This document shows, piece after piece, positions 32,884 to 40,092 of a stretch of 45,652 nucleotides of DNA (positions within the stretch are counted from its first letter, which is position 1; each line of letters begins with the position of its first letter). Where the stretch lies: positions 1 to 45,652 of the forward strand of contig CAZRQU010000007.1 in assembly GCA_964602485.1 (NCBI GenBank). The letters are read 5' to 3'. The position numbers and the translations under genes are program-made. The notes below the pieces were generated by a model that saw only the letters and a program-made list of their open reading frames with translations, was not told the origin of the DNA and did not search any database. The stretch is from WJLG01 sp964602485 (GTDB taxonomy: Bacteria; Patescibacteriota; Patescibacteriia; Patescibacteriales; WJLG01).

Positions 32884-32970
32884 GGAGAGGTGCTAGAGCG
32901 GTCGAATAGGACAGTCTTGAAAACTGTTGAGCCTTCACGGGCTCCCAGGGTTCGAATCCCTGCCTCTCCG
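32884..32970 (+). tRNA. tRNA-Ser (anticodon TGA)
   Basis: Class II: acceptor GGAGAGG/CCTCTCC, anticodon stem ACAGT/ACTGT around CTTGAAA (anticodon TGA), long variable arm (GAGCC..GGCTC) and T-arm CAGGG-TTCGAAT-CCCTG. Discriminator G, no CCA. It reads UCA and related UCN codons. Confidence 0.95.
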
Positions 32971-33018
32971 CCAAAAATAAATCCCCGAAAGGGGATTTTA
33001 TTTTTGGTTGAGGTAGGG
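32951..33018 (+). repeat. copy 1 of the duplicated tRNA-Ser(TGA) 3' end plus terminator
   Basis: T-loop to 3' end of the tRNA, then a terminator (AAATCCCC-GAAA-GGGGATTTTATTTTT, about 32979-33005) and GGTTGAGGTAGGG. It is partly repeated at 33130-33188. Confidence 0.9.
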
Positions 33019-33129
33019 TGAACGAACCCTGCTCTGGTAGTGAGGTGTGAGCCAATAACGTGAGATGCTTGGTAGCAAGGAGGTATGAATTTTAATAAAC
33101 TAATTCGAATGGGAGGCACGCGATAGCCC

Positions 33130-33188
33130 TTCGAATCCCTGCCTCTCCGCATAACAAAAAGGGGATTTTATTTTTGATTGAGGTAGGG
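33130..33188 (+). repeat. copy 2: detached tRNA-Ser(TGA) 3' fragment
   Basis: TTCGAATCCCTGCCTCTCCG, then after a short deletion AAAGGGGATTTTATTTTTG and ATTGAGGTAGGG. The deletion removes the left arm of the terminator hairpin. It sits 179 bp downstream of copy 1, and the tRNA body is absent. It is preceded by ATTCGAATGGG..CCCTTCGAAT, an inverted repeat (33103-33136). Confidence 0.9.
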
Positions 33189-33207
33189 CAAGCAAGACGT
33201 ATTTGAA

Positions 33208-33243
33208 AAATAAAAAGCCCGTTCTCTTTAATAAAACGGGCTG
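33208..33243 (-). terminator. terminator of the 33244-33468 gene
   Basis: On the minus strand AGCCCGTT (33235-33242) pairs with AACGGGCT (33216-33223), followed by TTTTATTTTT. Confidence 0.85.
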
Positions 33244-33468
33244 TTATCTTATTCTAGTGACATAAATAGCATTCCTCTCCTTTTCGGCGCCATGAATATG
33301 ATAGATAACGATCTCTCCTTCCTTATTCTCTTGAATAAATTCATAAGGTGGCATAGCTATATCCAAACCTTCCTGCAATACATCCTTTATCCCAGTAGGC
33401 GATCGGGTACTGTCATTTGAACAGACAATGATCAAGGCTCCGGCTGGGAAGTAGGTGGGACTTAACAT
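33244..33468 (-). CDS. small orphan protein, unknown
   Basis: 74 residues. AGGGAGGG lies 4-5 nt before the ATG at 33468. A possible extended -10 (TGCTAGAAT, minus strand near 33500) is upstream and a terminator downstream, so the whole unit is present. The sequence is mixed, with strands at the start (AGALIIVCSND) and end (GEIVIYHIHG, NAIYVTRIR). No family is recognised. It belongs to the same class of isolated, strongly signalled small genes as those at 25040, 25476, 28718 and 30413. Confidence 0.6.
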   Translation of the reverse strand: MLSPTYFPAGALIIVCSNDSTRSPTGIKDVLQEGLDIAMPPYEFIQENKEGEIVIYHIHGAEKERNAIYVTRIR

Positions 33469-33533
33469 ATTTCCCTCCCTTGAAGCATTTTTTGTTTTAT
33501 TCTAGCACAAAAAAGCTGGAATAAAAAGTCTAT

Positions 33534-34559
33534 TCATTCAAAAAAGGCTGGATAAACGAAGGCGTAGGCAGTGGACGCCGGTACATATTGGCCGCCAACA
33601 CCGTTAAATATGACGGTTCCCAATTCTTTATCCCAGATAGCTGTTATCAGATCACCGTCAAAGACCATATCAACTTCTCCATTTTCTTTTACGAATTCAT
33701 GAGAAAGATAGGCTGAGTATCCACTAAATTCGTCTGTCGGATGATCATTGCCCGGTTCCCATATATATGATATTTCCTTCTTGGGTGATGTAAGCAAGAG
33801 GTCTTGATTCCTAGCCGGATATAATAAGTTGTCATTTTCAGTATAGCTTTTGTAAGGTGATGACGAGTAATTCCTTATAAAGCCCGTATTCTTTGAGAGC
33901 ACTAGAGTTCCCGGATGTTTTCTTTTCCAGGCCCCTAAAGTGGTCTTGAAAGCAGGTATTCTCTCTAAGGCGATATTAACATTCTGCCCGATTATTCCCA
34001 TACCCCAAGGCTGGCTCCAATAAGTATTGGTGTTAGAGTCATACATCACCAAACAATTTTGATAAAGTTTGCCAGATACTCCAAAAGTGGTCTCTTCCGC
34101 TCCAACAATCCTTTTGAATACAGGATTAGTATCACACAGTGGGCAATAGGTCACGGCTATCGGAAGACCTCCAATAGAATCGTTCACTATTTCGTGTTGG
34201 TCAAGTATCTTGTAAGGATAAGCCTTGGCCTCTCCTTTGTATTCAACACCTATCACCAGGTCTTCGTCTGTAAAGCTGGTTTTTTTTATTGTTTTGAATT
34301 TTGGATCATTTATGGCGGGAATCCCATCTTTGCGAGAGCCGGTCACAAGTTCATTGATATCTACGCGGGCATTCTTTTTGTCCATTTCAGAAAAAGTTTC
34401 TATGTCAGCATCAAGTCCATCTAGCATCTTATTTCCGGAAGACAGATCATTTACAAAAACCCTGACCTTAAGCCAAACTTCGTTAAAAGGTTTTGACCTG
34501 AATAAGACGGTCAAAGCAAGTATCAATATAAGCAGTATTATGATCCTTCTAATATTCAT
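33534..34559 (-). CDS. DUF3179 domain protein, membrane-anchored
   Basis: 341 residues from the ATG at 34559 (MNIRRIIILLILILAL), which gives a clean N-terminal signal anchor. The longer start at 34604 only adds a polar/hydrophobic stub. The DUF3179 signatures are present: GVEYKGEAKAYPYKILDQHE, NDSIGGLPIAVTYCPLCDT, FGVSGKLYQNCLVMYD and SQPWGMGIIG. The CPLC pair and conserved His/Tyr are typical; the biochemical role of the family is unknown, and it is often found as exported proteins in environmental bacteria. It is a single gene, divergent from the dtd operon. Confidence 0.88.
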   Translation of the reverse strand: MNIRRIIILLILILALTVLFRSKPFNEVWLKVRVFVNDLSSGNKMLDGLDADIETFSEMDKKNARVDINELVTGSRKDGIPAINDPKFKTIKKTSFTDEDLVIGVEYKGEAKAYPYKILDQHEIVNDSIGGLPIAVTYCPLCDTNPVFKRIVGAEETTFGVSGKLYQNCLVMYDSNTNTYWSQPWGMGIIGQNVNIALERIPAFKTTLGAWKRKHPGTLVLSKNTGFIRNYSSSPYKSYTENDNLLYPARNQDLLLTSPKKEISYIWEPGNDHPTDEFSGYSAYLSHEFVKENGEVDMVFDGDLITAIWDKELGTVIFNGVGGQYVPASTAYAFVYPAFFE

Positions 34560-34641
34560 GTTATTTATTATACATTTTTTTATTGATTTTAAAAAGAAAA
34601 TCATTTACTATTAAGAAAGATAACAAATAATATAAAATATT

Positions 34642-34944
34642 ATGGGATTCCTTTGGCAACAACAAGGATGTTTGAAATTAAGCCGTTCTCAGGGACTGCC
34701 CAAAGACGACGAGCTTAAAAAGGGCAAGGTTTATAAATTCAAGAAACCCGGCCATCGTCTTTATATGCTCGATACTCCGATGGATCTTATATCGGCCGGT
34801 TGGCAAGCCAAGGCCAAGGTTATAATTCGCGAGGTAACGGTCGGTCTTAGTCGAACCGAGGGTAAATTCAAGGTTATAAAGAAATATACCAAAAAGGACG
34901 CTAAGGCTATATCAGATAACTTGGTGCCTTATAATAAAATATGA
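34642..34944 (+). CDS. small conserved protein resembling DUF2584
   Basis: A 100-residue protein. Its core GHRLYMLDTPMDLISAGWQAKAKVIIREVTVG resembles by eye the DUF2584 pattern (RLYPLDTP, then a strand pair), a family of unknown function. I am not certain of the assignment. A TATAAA-type -10 (34631-34636) lies 5 nt before the ATG, so the mRNA is probably leaderless. Its stop overlaps the dtd start (ATGA), so dtd is translationally coupled to it. Confidence 0.6.
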   Translation: MGFLWQQQGCLKLSRSQGLPKDDELKKGKVYKFKKPGHRLYMLDTPMDLISAGWQAKAKVIIREVTVGLSRTEGKFKVIKKYTKKDAKAISDNLVPYNKI

Positions 34945-35378
34945 GAGCAGTGATACAAAGGGTTAAAGAGGCGAATGTCAGGGTTTCAGAGCAAGTCATT
35001 GGCCAGATAGAAAAAGGCCTCTTGGTCTTTTTAGCCGTTGATCAAGATGATACTGAGGAAAAAATAGTAAAAATGGCTGAAAAGATACTGAAGTTAAGGA
35101 TCTTTGAAGACGATAACGGCAAATTCAACTTGTCATTAAAGGATGTATCCGGCAGTATTTTGGCTGTTTCCCAGTTTACGCTTTACGGCAATTGTGAAAA
35201 AGGAAATCGCCCTAGCTTCATAGAGGCAGCCAGGCCGGATAAAGCCGAACCCTTTTATGATAAATTCGTCTCTTATCTAAGAGAACAAGGGATAAAGACC
35301 GAAACCGGTAAATTCCAAGCCATGATGGAAGTGAACATAGTGAACGATGGCCCGACGACATTGATAATAGATATATAA
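34941..35378 (+). CDS. dtd: D-aminoacyl-tRNA deacylase
   Basis: A 145-residue protein, the family length. The N-terminal MRAVIQRVKEANVRV, the SQFTLYG motif (about 78-84) and the Gly-cisPro-type NDGPTTLIID at the C-terminus are the DTD signatures. It removes D-amino acids (and Gly from tRNA-Ala) mischarged to tRNA. It overlaps the upstream gene by 4 nt (ATGA). Confidence 0.96.
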   Translation: MRAVIQRVKEANVRVSEQVIGQIEKGLLVFLAVDQDDTEEKIVKMAEKILKLRIFEDDNGKFNLSLKDVSGSILAVSQFTLYGNCEKGNRPSFIEAARPDKAEPFYDKFVSYLREQGIKTETGKFQAMMEVNIVNDGPTTLIIDI

Positions 35379-35522
35379 AAATAATAAATAAAGTAGAACC
35401 AGAAAAAATTTGCGCTTTTGTTCATTTTTGAATTCATAGCTCTGAGCGCACTGCACTTTCTTTTTTAAATAGTTTGACATTTGAAAGAATATTAATTTTT
35501 GCAATTTGCAATTTAAAAAGTT

Positions 35523-36437
35523 ATGCCCGAACTGCCGGAGGTCGAAGTCATTAGACGCGGCCTGAAAAATGAAATATTGAACAAGCGGATATCGGAAGTG
35601 AAGGTGCTTTCAAAAAATACCGTTAAGCCGAATTCAAGGACTTTTGCCAAAGAGTTGAAAGGCAAAAGTTTTTTAGATATAGATAGGATAGGTAAACTTT
35701 TGATATTTGAATTATCGGATAAGATCGATTTTTTGCTTGTCCACCTCAAGATGACCGGGCAGTTGATATATACTGACCAAAAAGAGATGATAGCGGGAGG
35801 GCACGAAACAAAACCGCGCTCCAGCGGACGTTTGGAGGATGTTTTGATAGAGGAGGATCTAATAGAAAGAGTGGGCGGCCGGTTGCCGAATAAATTCACC
35901 AGGGTCATTATAACTTTCAACAAAAGAGGATCTTTGTATTTCAATGATATGCGCAAGTTCGGCTATATGAGGATAGTTGATGAGAGAGAATTAAAGAAGA
36001 TCAAATCAGCTTTTGGCATGGAGCCTAGAACAAAAGAGTTCACGAAGGAAGGGTTCATTAAAGCTATAAAAACCAGAAATAAGAGCATTAAGGCCGTGCT
36101 TTTAGACCAGAGCATCATAGCCGGTTTGGGCAATATATATACGGACGAATCATTGTTTTTGAGCAAGGTGGATCCAAGAAGAAAGGCGAGTAGCCTGACT
36201 GACAAAGAGATAAGCGCATTATATAAGAATATAGAGCATATTATTGGCAAAGCCATTGAGTATAAGGGCACAACCTTTTCCGATTATTCTGATGCAAAAG
36301 GAAATAAAGGTAATTTTAGCGAACTTTTACAGGTATATGGACGCACCGGGGAAAAATGCAAGATTTGCGGGACTAAAATAGAGAAAATAAGAGAGGCAGG
36401 CAGAGGCACTCATTTTTGCCCCAAATGCCAATTTTAG
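35523..36437 (+). CDS. mutM: formamidopyrimidine-DNA glycosylase (Fpg/MutM)
   Basis: A 304-residue protein. It has the catalytic N-terminus (Met)-PELPEVE, with Pro2 the nucleophile and Glu3 the proton donor. HLKMTGQL, the helix-two-turn-helix region LDQSIIAGLGNIYTDE and a C-terminal four-Cys zinc finger (CKICG...FCPKCQ) follow. It excises 8-oxoguanine and opened purines. It is somewhat longer than the roughly 270-residue norm because of an insert after residue 90 (GGHETKPRSSGRLEDVLIEE). There is no Shine-Dalgarno; the preceding bases are TTTGCAATTTGCAATTT words. Confidence 0.96.
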   Translation: MPELPEVEVIRRGLKNEILNKRISEVKVLSKNTVKPNSRTFAKELKGKSFLDIDRIGKLLIFELSDKIDFLLVHLKMTGQLIYTDQKEMIAGGHETKPRSSGRLEDVLIEEDLIERVGGRLPNKFTRVIITFNKRGSLYFNDMRKFGYMRIVDERELKKIKSAFGMEPRTKEFTKEGFIKAIKTRNKSIKAVLLDQSIIAGLGNIYTDESLFLSKVDPRRKASSLTDKEISALYKNIEHIIGKAIEYKGTTFSDYSDAKGNKGNFSELLQVYGRTGEKCKICGTKIEKIREAGRGTHFCPKCQF

Positions 36438-36489
36438 TATTCGGTATTCAGTATTTTGTATATAGTGTTTTAAAATATTTAAGACCAGT

Positions 36490-36516
36490 TTGACTTTTTA
36501 GTATTTTTACTATAAT
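36490..36516 (+). promoter_or_regulatory. promoter of rpmG
   Basis: -35 TTGACT (36490-36495), 15-nt spacer, -10 TATAAT (36511-36516). The spacer is short, so the exact pairing is uncertain. Confidence 0.55.
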
Positions 36517-36571
36517 ATACAAACATAAGCACGATTTTGTGCTACTTTTTTACTTTCAATTAAAATTTCAT

Positions 36572-36727
36572 ATGTCTCAGGAGAACATGATCAAAATGGA
36601 GTGTACTGAGTGCAAATCCCTTAATTATCATTCAAGAAAGAACAAAAAGACCTTGAAGGATAGATTAGAGCTCAAAAAATACTGCAAAGCCTGTGGTAAA
36701 CATACACTTCACAAAGAAACTAAATAG
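36572..36727 (+). CDS. rpmG: 50S ribosomal protein L33
   Basis: 51 residues from the ATG at 36572; the in-frame TTG upstream adds 11 hydrophobic residues not found in L33. It shows the zinc-type L33 pattern MECTECKSLNYHSRKNKK with a second CKAC pair and the terminal HTLHKETK. A terminator overlaps its stop codon. Confidence 0.92.
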   Translation: MSQENMIKMECTECKSLNYHSRKNKKTLKDRLELKKYCKACGKHTLHKETK

Positions 36728-36749
36728 TTAACACCTATTTAGTTTTTTT
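36719..36749 (+). terminator. terminator of rpmG
   Basis: CTAAATAG (36720-36727) pairs with CTATTTAG (36735-36742), then TTTTTTT. The left arm contains the rpmG stop codon. Confidence 0.88.
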
Positions 36750-36783
36750 GTTTTTTAAGATTTTCAATAATGCCCTTAGATGC

Positions 36784-36789
36784 TATAAT
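36784..36789 (+). promoter_or_regulatory. extended -10 giving a leaderless lipoprotein mRNA
   Basis: TATAAT (36784-36789), with TGC before it, lies 6 nt before the ATG at 36796. Confidence 0.6.
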
Positions 36790-36795
36790 GTGTAT

Positions 36796-37221
36796 ATGAA
36801 GATAAAGGCATTAACATTTTTTTCAATAACCATCTCTTTTATTTTTTTGCTCGGGGGGTGTACGCTTTCCGAGAATGCCGGTGGCCTTAAATGGCTTGAT
36901 GAAAAAGTCGGCGATTTTTTCAATGAGACAAATGAGGGACAGAAGCAATCGGTTATGGAGTTTATGGAGGAGAATGAAGGTAAAGATCTTAAAGAAATGG
37001 AAGAAGAGGGCGAGATCGACGCTCAACAGCTGACAAAAAAGCAAAAAGAGCAGATAGATGAGTGGTTTGAGAGCAGAGGATTGAATCGTTATGGAGATGA
37101 TAAGAGTGCTGTTTATACCGGTGGCACACCTTTGTTCAATGAGGAGACCGGTGAAAGTATCGATCGTTATGATTATATATTGAATAAATTTCCTGACATC
37201 TTGGAAAAGATAGGGGAATAA
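36796..37221 (+). CDS. small lipoprotein
   Basis: 141 residues from the ATG at 36796; the longer start at 36748 lies upstream of the -10 box and is rejected. The signal peptide ends in a lipobox (FLLGGC, Cys about 22), so the mature protein is lipid-anchored. The rest is acidic and helical (EFMEENEGKDLKEMEEEGEI) with no recognised domain. It ends 10 nt before the AI-2E-type permease and probably shares its transcript. Confidence 0.8.
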   Translation: MKIKALTFFSITISFIFLLGGCTLSENAGGLKWLDEKVGDFFNETNEGQKQSVMEFMEENEGKDLKEMEEEGEIDAQQLTKKQKEQIDEWFESRGLNRYGDDKSAVYTGGTPLFNEETGESIDRYDYILNKFPDILEKIGE

Positions 37222-37231
37222 GGATCATACT

Positions 37232-38290
37232 ATGGCTAAAGACAAGAACAACAAACCGCTTATATTCAGAGCTTTTCTATCCGTTTTGATAGTTGGGGTT
37301 TTGGCAGCTTGCTATTTGGTTTTCAAGCCGTTCTTAGTGGAGATATTGATCGCCTCGATCTTAGTGACCATATTTTATAAGCCGTATGAATGGCTAGTCA
37401 AACGTCTTTGGAACAAGAAGATATTGGCCGCTTTGTTGATGTGTTTGGCTGTTGTTCTTATTATAATAATTCCGCTTACGAACTTGATAATATACGGAGC
37501 CCAGAGATCGGTTACCGCTTATTATGAGATGGTTGATTTTTTGAATGATTCCGGTGTTTCCAAGGTGTTCGAGAAGAATGAGATATTAGAAAAGGCGGAA
37601 TTGATAGGTATTAGCGGTGACAAGGTGGAGGATTTCATAGCTGATATTGCTCGCCGAGCCAGTAATTGGTTAGTGTCAGGAGCTACCAGTTTAGTTAAAG
37701 GTACCACTAATTTTTTAATATCCTTAGCTTTGATAATATTCACAATGTTCTTTTTCTTTATGGATGGAAAGAGGATGCTTGAGAAATTGATGCATTGGAC
37801 CCCTTTGCCTAATAAGTATGATCGAGAGATATTCAAGAAATTCAAAGATGTGAGCTATTCTACTTTTATGTCCACTTTTGTGGTGGCCATAGTTCAAGGA
37901 GCGATGGGGGCGCTGGGCTTCATTATAGTTGGACTTTCGTCTTTCTTTGCCGGGATAGCTATTGCTTTCTTGGCTATTTTACCCTATGTCGGCTCTGTAT
38001 TGATAACGGTTCCGGCTGGCATTTACCTTCTTATTGTCGGGGATGTATGGCAAGGAGTGTTTATATTGATATGGGGAATGGGTGTGGTTGGCAATATAGA
38101 TAATTTGATCAGGGCCTATATGATAAAAGGAAAATCCGAGGTCCATCCGATATTCGTGGTTTTTGCTGTTTTGGGAGGTATTGCCTTGTTTGGTTTTTGG
38201 GGAGTGGTCATCGGCCCATTGATAATCGCTTTAGCTATAACTATTTTGCATATCTACGAGTTGGAATATAAGGACTTCTTGGAAAAATAG
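37232..38290 (+). CDS. AI-2E/PerM-family permease
   Basis: A 352-residue polytopic protein with about seven or eight membrane helices. A soluble loop lies between helices 3 and 4 (about 95-150), and the C-terminal half contains QGAMGALGFIIVGL, LAILPYVGSVLITVP and NIDNLIRAYMIKGKSEVHP, then FWGVVIGPLIIAL. These are signatures of the AI-2E transporter/PerM family. Substrates vary and are mostly unproven (AI-2 export in a few, ion antiport in others), so only the family is assigned. It is probably co-transcribed with the upstream lipoprotein. Confidence 0.92.
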   Translation: MAKDKNNKPLIFRAFLSVLIVGVLAACYLVFKPFLVEILIASILVTIFYKPYEWLVKRLWNKKILAALLMCLAVVLIIIIPLTNLIIYGAQRSVTAYYEMVDFLNDSGVSKVFEKNEILEKAELIGISGDKVEDFIADIARRASNWLVSGATSLVKGTTNFLISLALIIFTMFFFFMDGKRMLEKLMHWTPLPNKYDREIFKKFKDVSYSTFMSTFVVAIVQGAMGALGFIIVGLSSFFAGIAIAFLAILPYVGSVLITVPAGIYLLIVGDVWQGVFILIWGMGVVGNIDNLIRAYMIKGKSEVHPIFVVFAVLGGIALFGFWGVVIGPLIIALAITILHIYELEYKDFLEK

Positions 38291-38313
38291 TTTTTTGTAA
38301 ATAGAAAATAGAA

Positions 38314-38350
38314 TGTCATTCTGAGTCCGCCGACTGCGGACGAAGAATCT
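38314..38350. repeat. REP-like module, divergent copy
   Basis: TGTCATTCTGAGTCCGCC then GGCGGAC-like pairing and CGAAGAATCT. It has the same layout as the modules at 9561 and 11271, with a different stem, and lies after the permease gene. Confidence 0.75.
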
Positions 38351-38414
38351 GTTGATTTTTAATAAAGTATCTGTTATATTGTTTAAAGCGAGCGAAAAGC
38401 TCGTTTTAAATTAA

Positions 38415-38485
38415 GCGGGATTGGTTAAGTGGTATAACATCGGTCTCCAAAACCGAGGTCGGGGGTTCGATTCCCTCATCCCGTG
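38415..38485 (+). tRNA. tRNA-Trp (anticodon CCA)
   Basis: Acceptor GCGGGAT/ATCCCGT (first pair G-T), D-arm GTTA/TAAC, anticodon stem TCGGT/ACCGA around CTCCAAA (anticodon CCA), T-arm with GGTTCGATTCC. Discriminator G, no CCA. It lies at the edge of the AT-rich gene cluster. Confidence 0.94.
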
Positions 38486-38534
38486 CGTGATAAAAAATGT
38501 GTAAAGCGACCCGTAGACTTGCGGATACTAAAAG

Positions 38535-38555
38535 AGAGCCGAAATGGCTCTTTTT
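38535..38555 (+). terminator. terminator after tRNA-Trp
   Basis: AGAGCC (38535-38540) pairs with GGCTCT (38546-38551), then TTTT. The AT-rich island begins just after it. Confidence 0.82.
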
Positions 38556-38667
38556 GTATATTTTTTGTTGCATCTGTACTTTTTGGCTAATTTTAATAAA
38601 AATACTTGTTTTTTTGATTGTAATATGGTATTTTAAATTTATCAATTATTTAAACTTAAGTTATTTT

Positions 38668-39306
38668 ATGAATGATAATGTTAGAGGAAAGTTAATAAAA
38701 ATATTAAAAAATGAATTGAGAGGGAGAAAAGACCCTTCGCATGATATAGGACATTCACTCAGAGTTTTAAATTTATCAGAGCATATTGGAAAAAAAGAAA
38801 ATGCAGATTTAGAAATAGTTGTTCCTTCTGCTATTTTTCATGATGTTATTAGTTATCCCAAAAATCATCATAAAAGACTTGATAGTGCAAAAGAAAGTGC
38901 AAAATATGCAAAAAAAGTGTTAGAGAATATCGAAGAATACCCAAAAAAGAAAATTAACAAAGTTTATGATTCGATCCACCTTTGTTCATTTACAAAAGGT
39001 GTTAAACCAGATCTTTTAGAAGCTATGATTTTACAAGATGCGGATAGTTTAGAGTCAATGGGCGCAATATCAATTATGAGAACTTTTGCTTCTTCAGGAG
39101 TTATGAATATTTCTTTTTATGATTATTTCGACCCTTTTTGCAAAGAAAGGTCACCAAATGACAAAAAATATGCCTTAGATTTATTTTATACTAGGCTTTT
39201 AATAGTTAAAGATAGGCTGCATACTAAATCAGCAAAAATGATGGCAGAAAGAAGACATGAATTTTTAAATAAATTTATTCTTGAATTGAGGAATGAGATA
39301 AAATAA
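38668..39306 (+). CDS. HD-superfamily metal-dependent hydrolase
   Basis: 212 residues from the ATG at 38668; the open frame extends back to 38497 but through tRNA-proximal and terminator sequence, so that start is rejected. HD motifs: DPSHDIGHSLRVLNLSEHI, then IFHDVISYP with a following HHKRLD, and LQDADSLESMGAISIMR. The last is the hallmark of the YedJ-like HD phosphohydrolase group. The substrate is unknown, with nucleotides or phosphorylated metabolites typical. It is the first gene of the AT-rich cluster, 6 nt before the methyltransferase. Confidence 0.85.
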   Translation: MNDNVRGKLIKILKNELRGRKDPSHDIGHSLRVLNLSEHIGKKENADLEIVVPSAIFHDVISYPKNHHKRLDSAKESAKYAKKVLENIEEYPKKKINKVYDSIHLCSFTKGVKPDLLEAMILQDADSLESMGAISIMRTFASSGVMNISFYDYFDPFCKERSPNDKKYALDLFYTRLLIVKDRLHTKSAKMMAERRHEFLNKFILELRNEIK

Positions 39307-39312
39307 TTTTCC

Positions 39313-40089
39313 ATGGATGAAGAAATACAAAAAACAATTGACCATGAAAGTGAAAATTGGACTAGGATATTTGAAGAAGAAATAAAAAAGAATGATGCAA
39401 AAAGATTTTCTTCAATTTGGTGGCAAAAATATTATGAAGAGATGGTTGATTACTTTGAAAATGTTTTAAAGGAAAACAAATATAAGAGTATTCTTGAAGC
39501 AGGAAGTGGCTCTGGAAAAGCAACGATTTTATTAAGTAATTCATATTCAAAAACTTTGCTTGATATCTCGAAAGCTGCTTTAAAGTATGCAAAATATTTA
39601 TCTGAAAAATTGGATGGAAATGTAGCTAATTATATTGAAGACAATATTTTTAATATGTCTTTCAAAGATAGAGATTTTGATTTCGTGTGGAACATTGGTG
39701 TAATAGAACATTATGATATAAAAAAAATAGAATTAATTTTAATGGAATTAGTTCGTGTTTGTTCAGATTCAGGAGTTGTTGCAGTAGGAATACCTAATTT
39801 TTTTTCAGGTCCAATTTTAAAAGCGTGGGTATTAAAAAAAATAAAATTTATATCTGGATATAGATTGGATACAGAAAAATTTTATAATGAAAAAGATATT
39901 GAGAAGTTAATTGTAAAAGTTGCAAAACTGCACGGCAAAAAAGTATCTTCAATTGAAGTTAAATATTTTGGTAGTCCATTAATCATGGAAACGCCTGAAT
40001 CCTTATTTAGAATTTTTGAAAAACCAGTTTCAAAAATTTTTTATAAGAATAAATTTTTAAAATTTATAGTGTGTAAGTTTGAAGAATAA
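39313..40089 (+). CDS. SAM-dependent methyltransferase (class I)
   Basis: A 258-residue protein. Motif I is ILEAGSGSGKATILL (about 60), followed by LLDISKAALKYAKYL and VWNIGVIEHYDIKK (about 125). A GIPNFFSG strand/loop follows, in the order of Rossmann-fold class I methyltransferases (Methyltransf_11/25 type). The first 55 residues are a charged helical cap. The substrate cannot be read; the neighbours suggest a small molecule rather than DNA or rRNA. Spacing is 6 nt from the HD gene and 3 nt to the dehydrogenase. Confidence 0.85.
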   Translation: MDEEIQKTIDHESENWTRIFEEEIKKNDAKRFSSIWWQKYYEEMVDYFENVLKENKYKSILEAGSGSGKATILLSNSYSKTLLDISKAALKYAKYLSEKLDGNVANYIEDNIFNMSFKDRDFDFVWNIGVIEHYDIKKIELILMELVRVCSDSGVVAVGIPNFFSGPILKAWVLKKIKFISGYRLDTEKFYNEKDIEKLIVKVAKLHGKKVSSIEVKYFGSPLIMETPESLFRIFEKPVSKIFYKNKFLKFIVCKFEE

Positions 40090-40092
40090 AAT

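Noticed and set aside
36748..36795. Longer start for the lipoprotein
   Set aside because: It lies upstream of the -10 box at 36784 and would spoil the lipoprotein signal peptide.
38497..38667. N-terminal extension of the HD hydrolase
   Set aside because: It would translate through the tRNA-Trp terminator and lacks conserved motifs; the ATG at 38668 is a better start.
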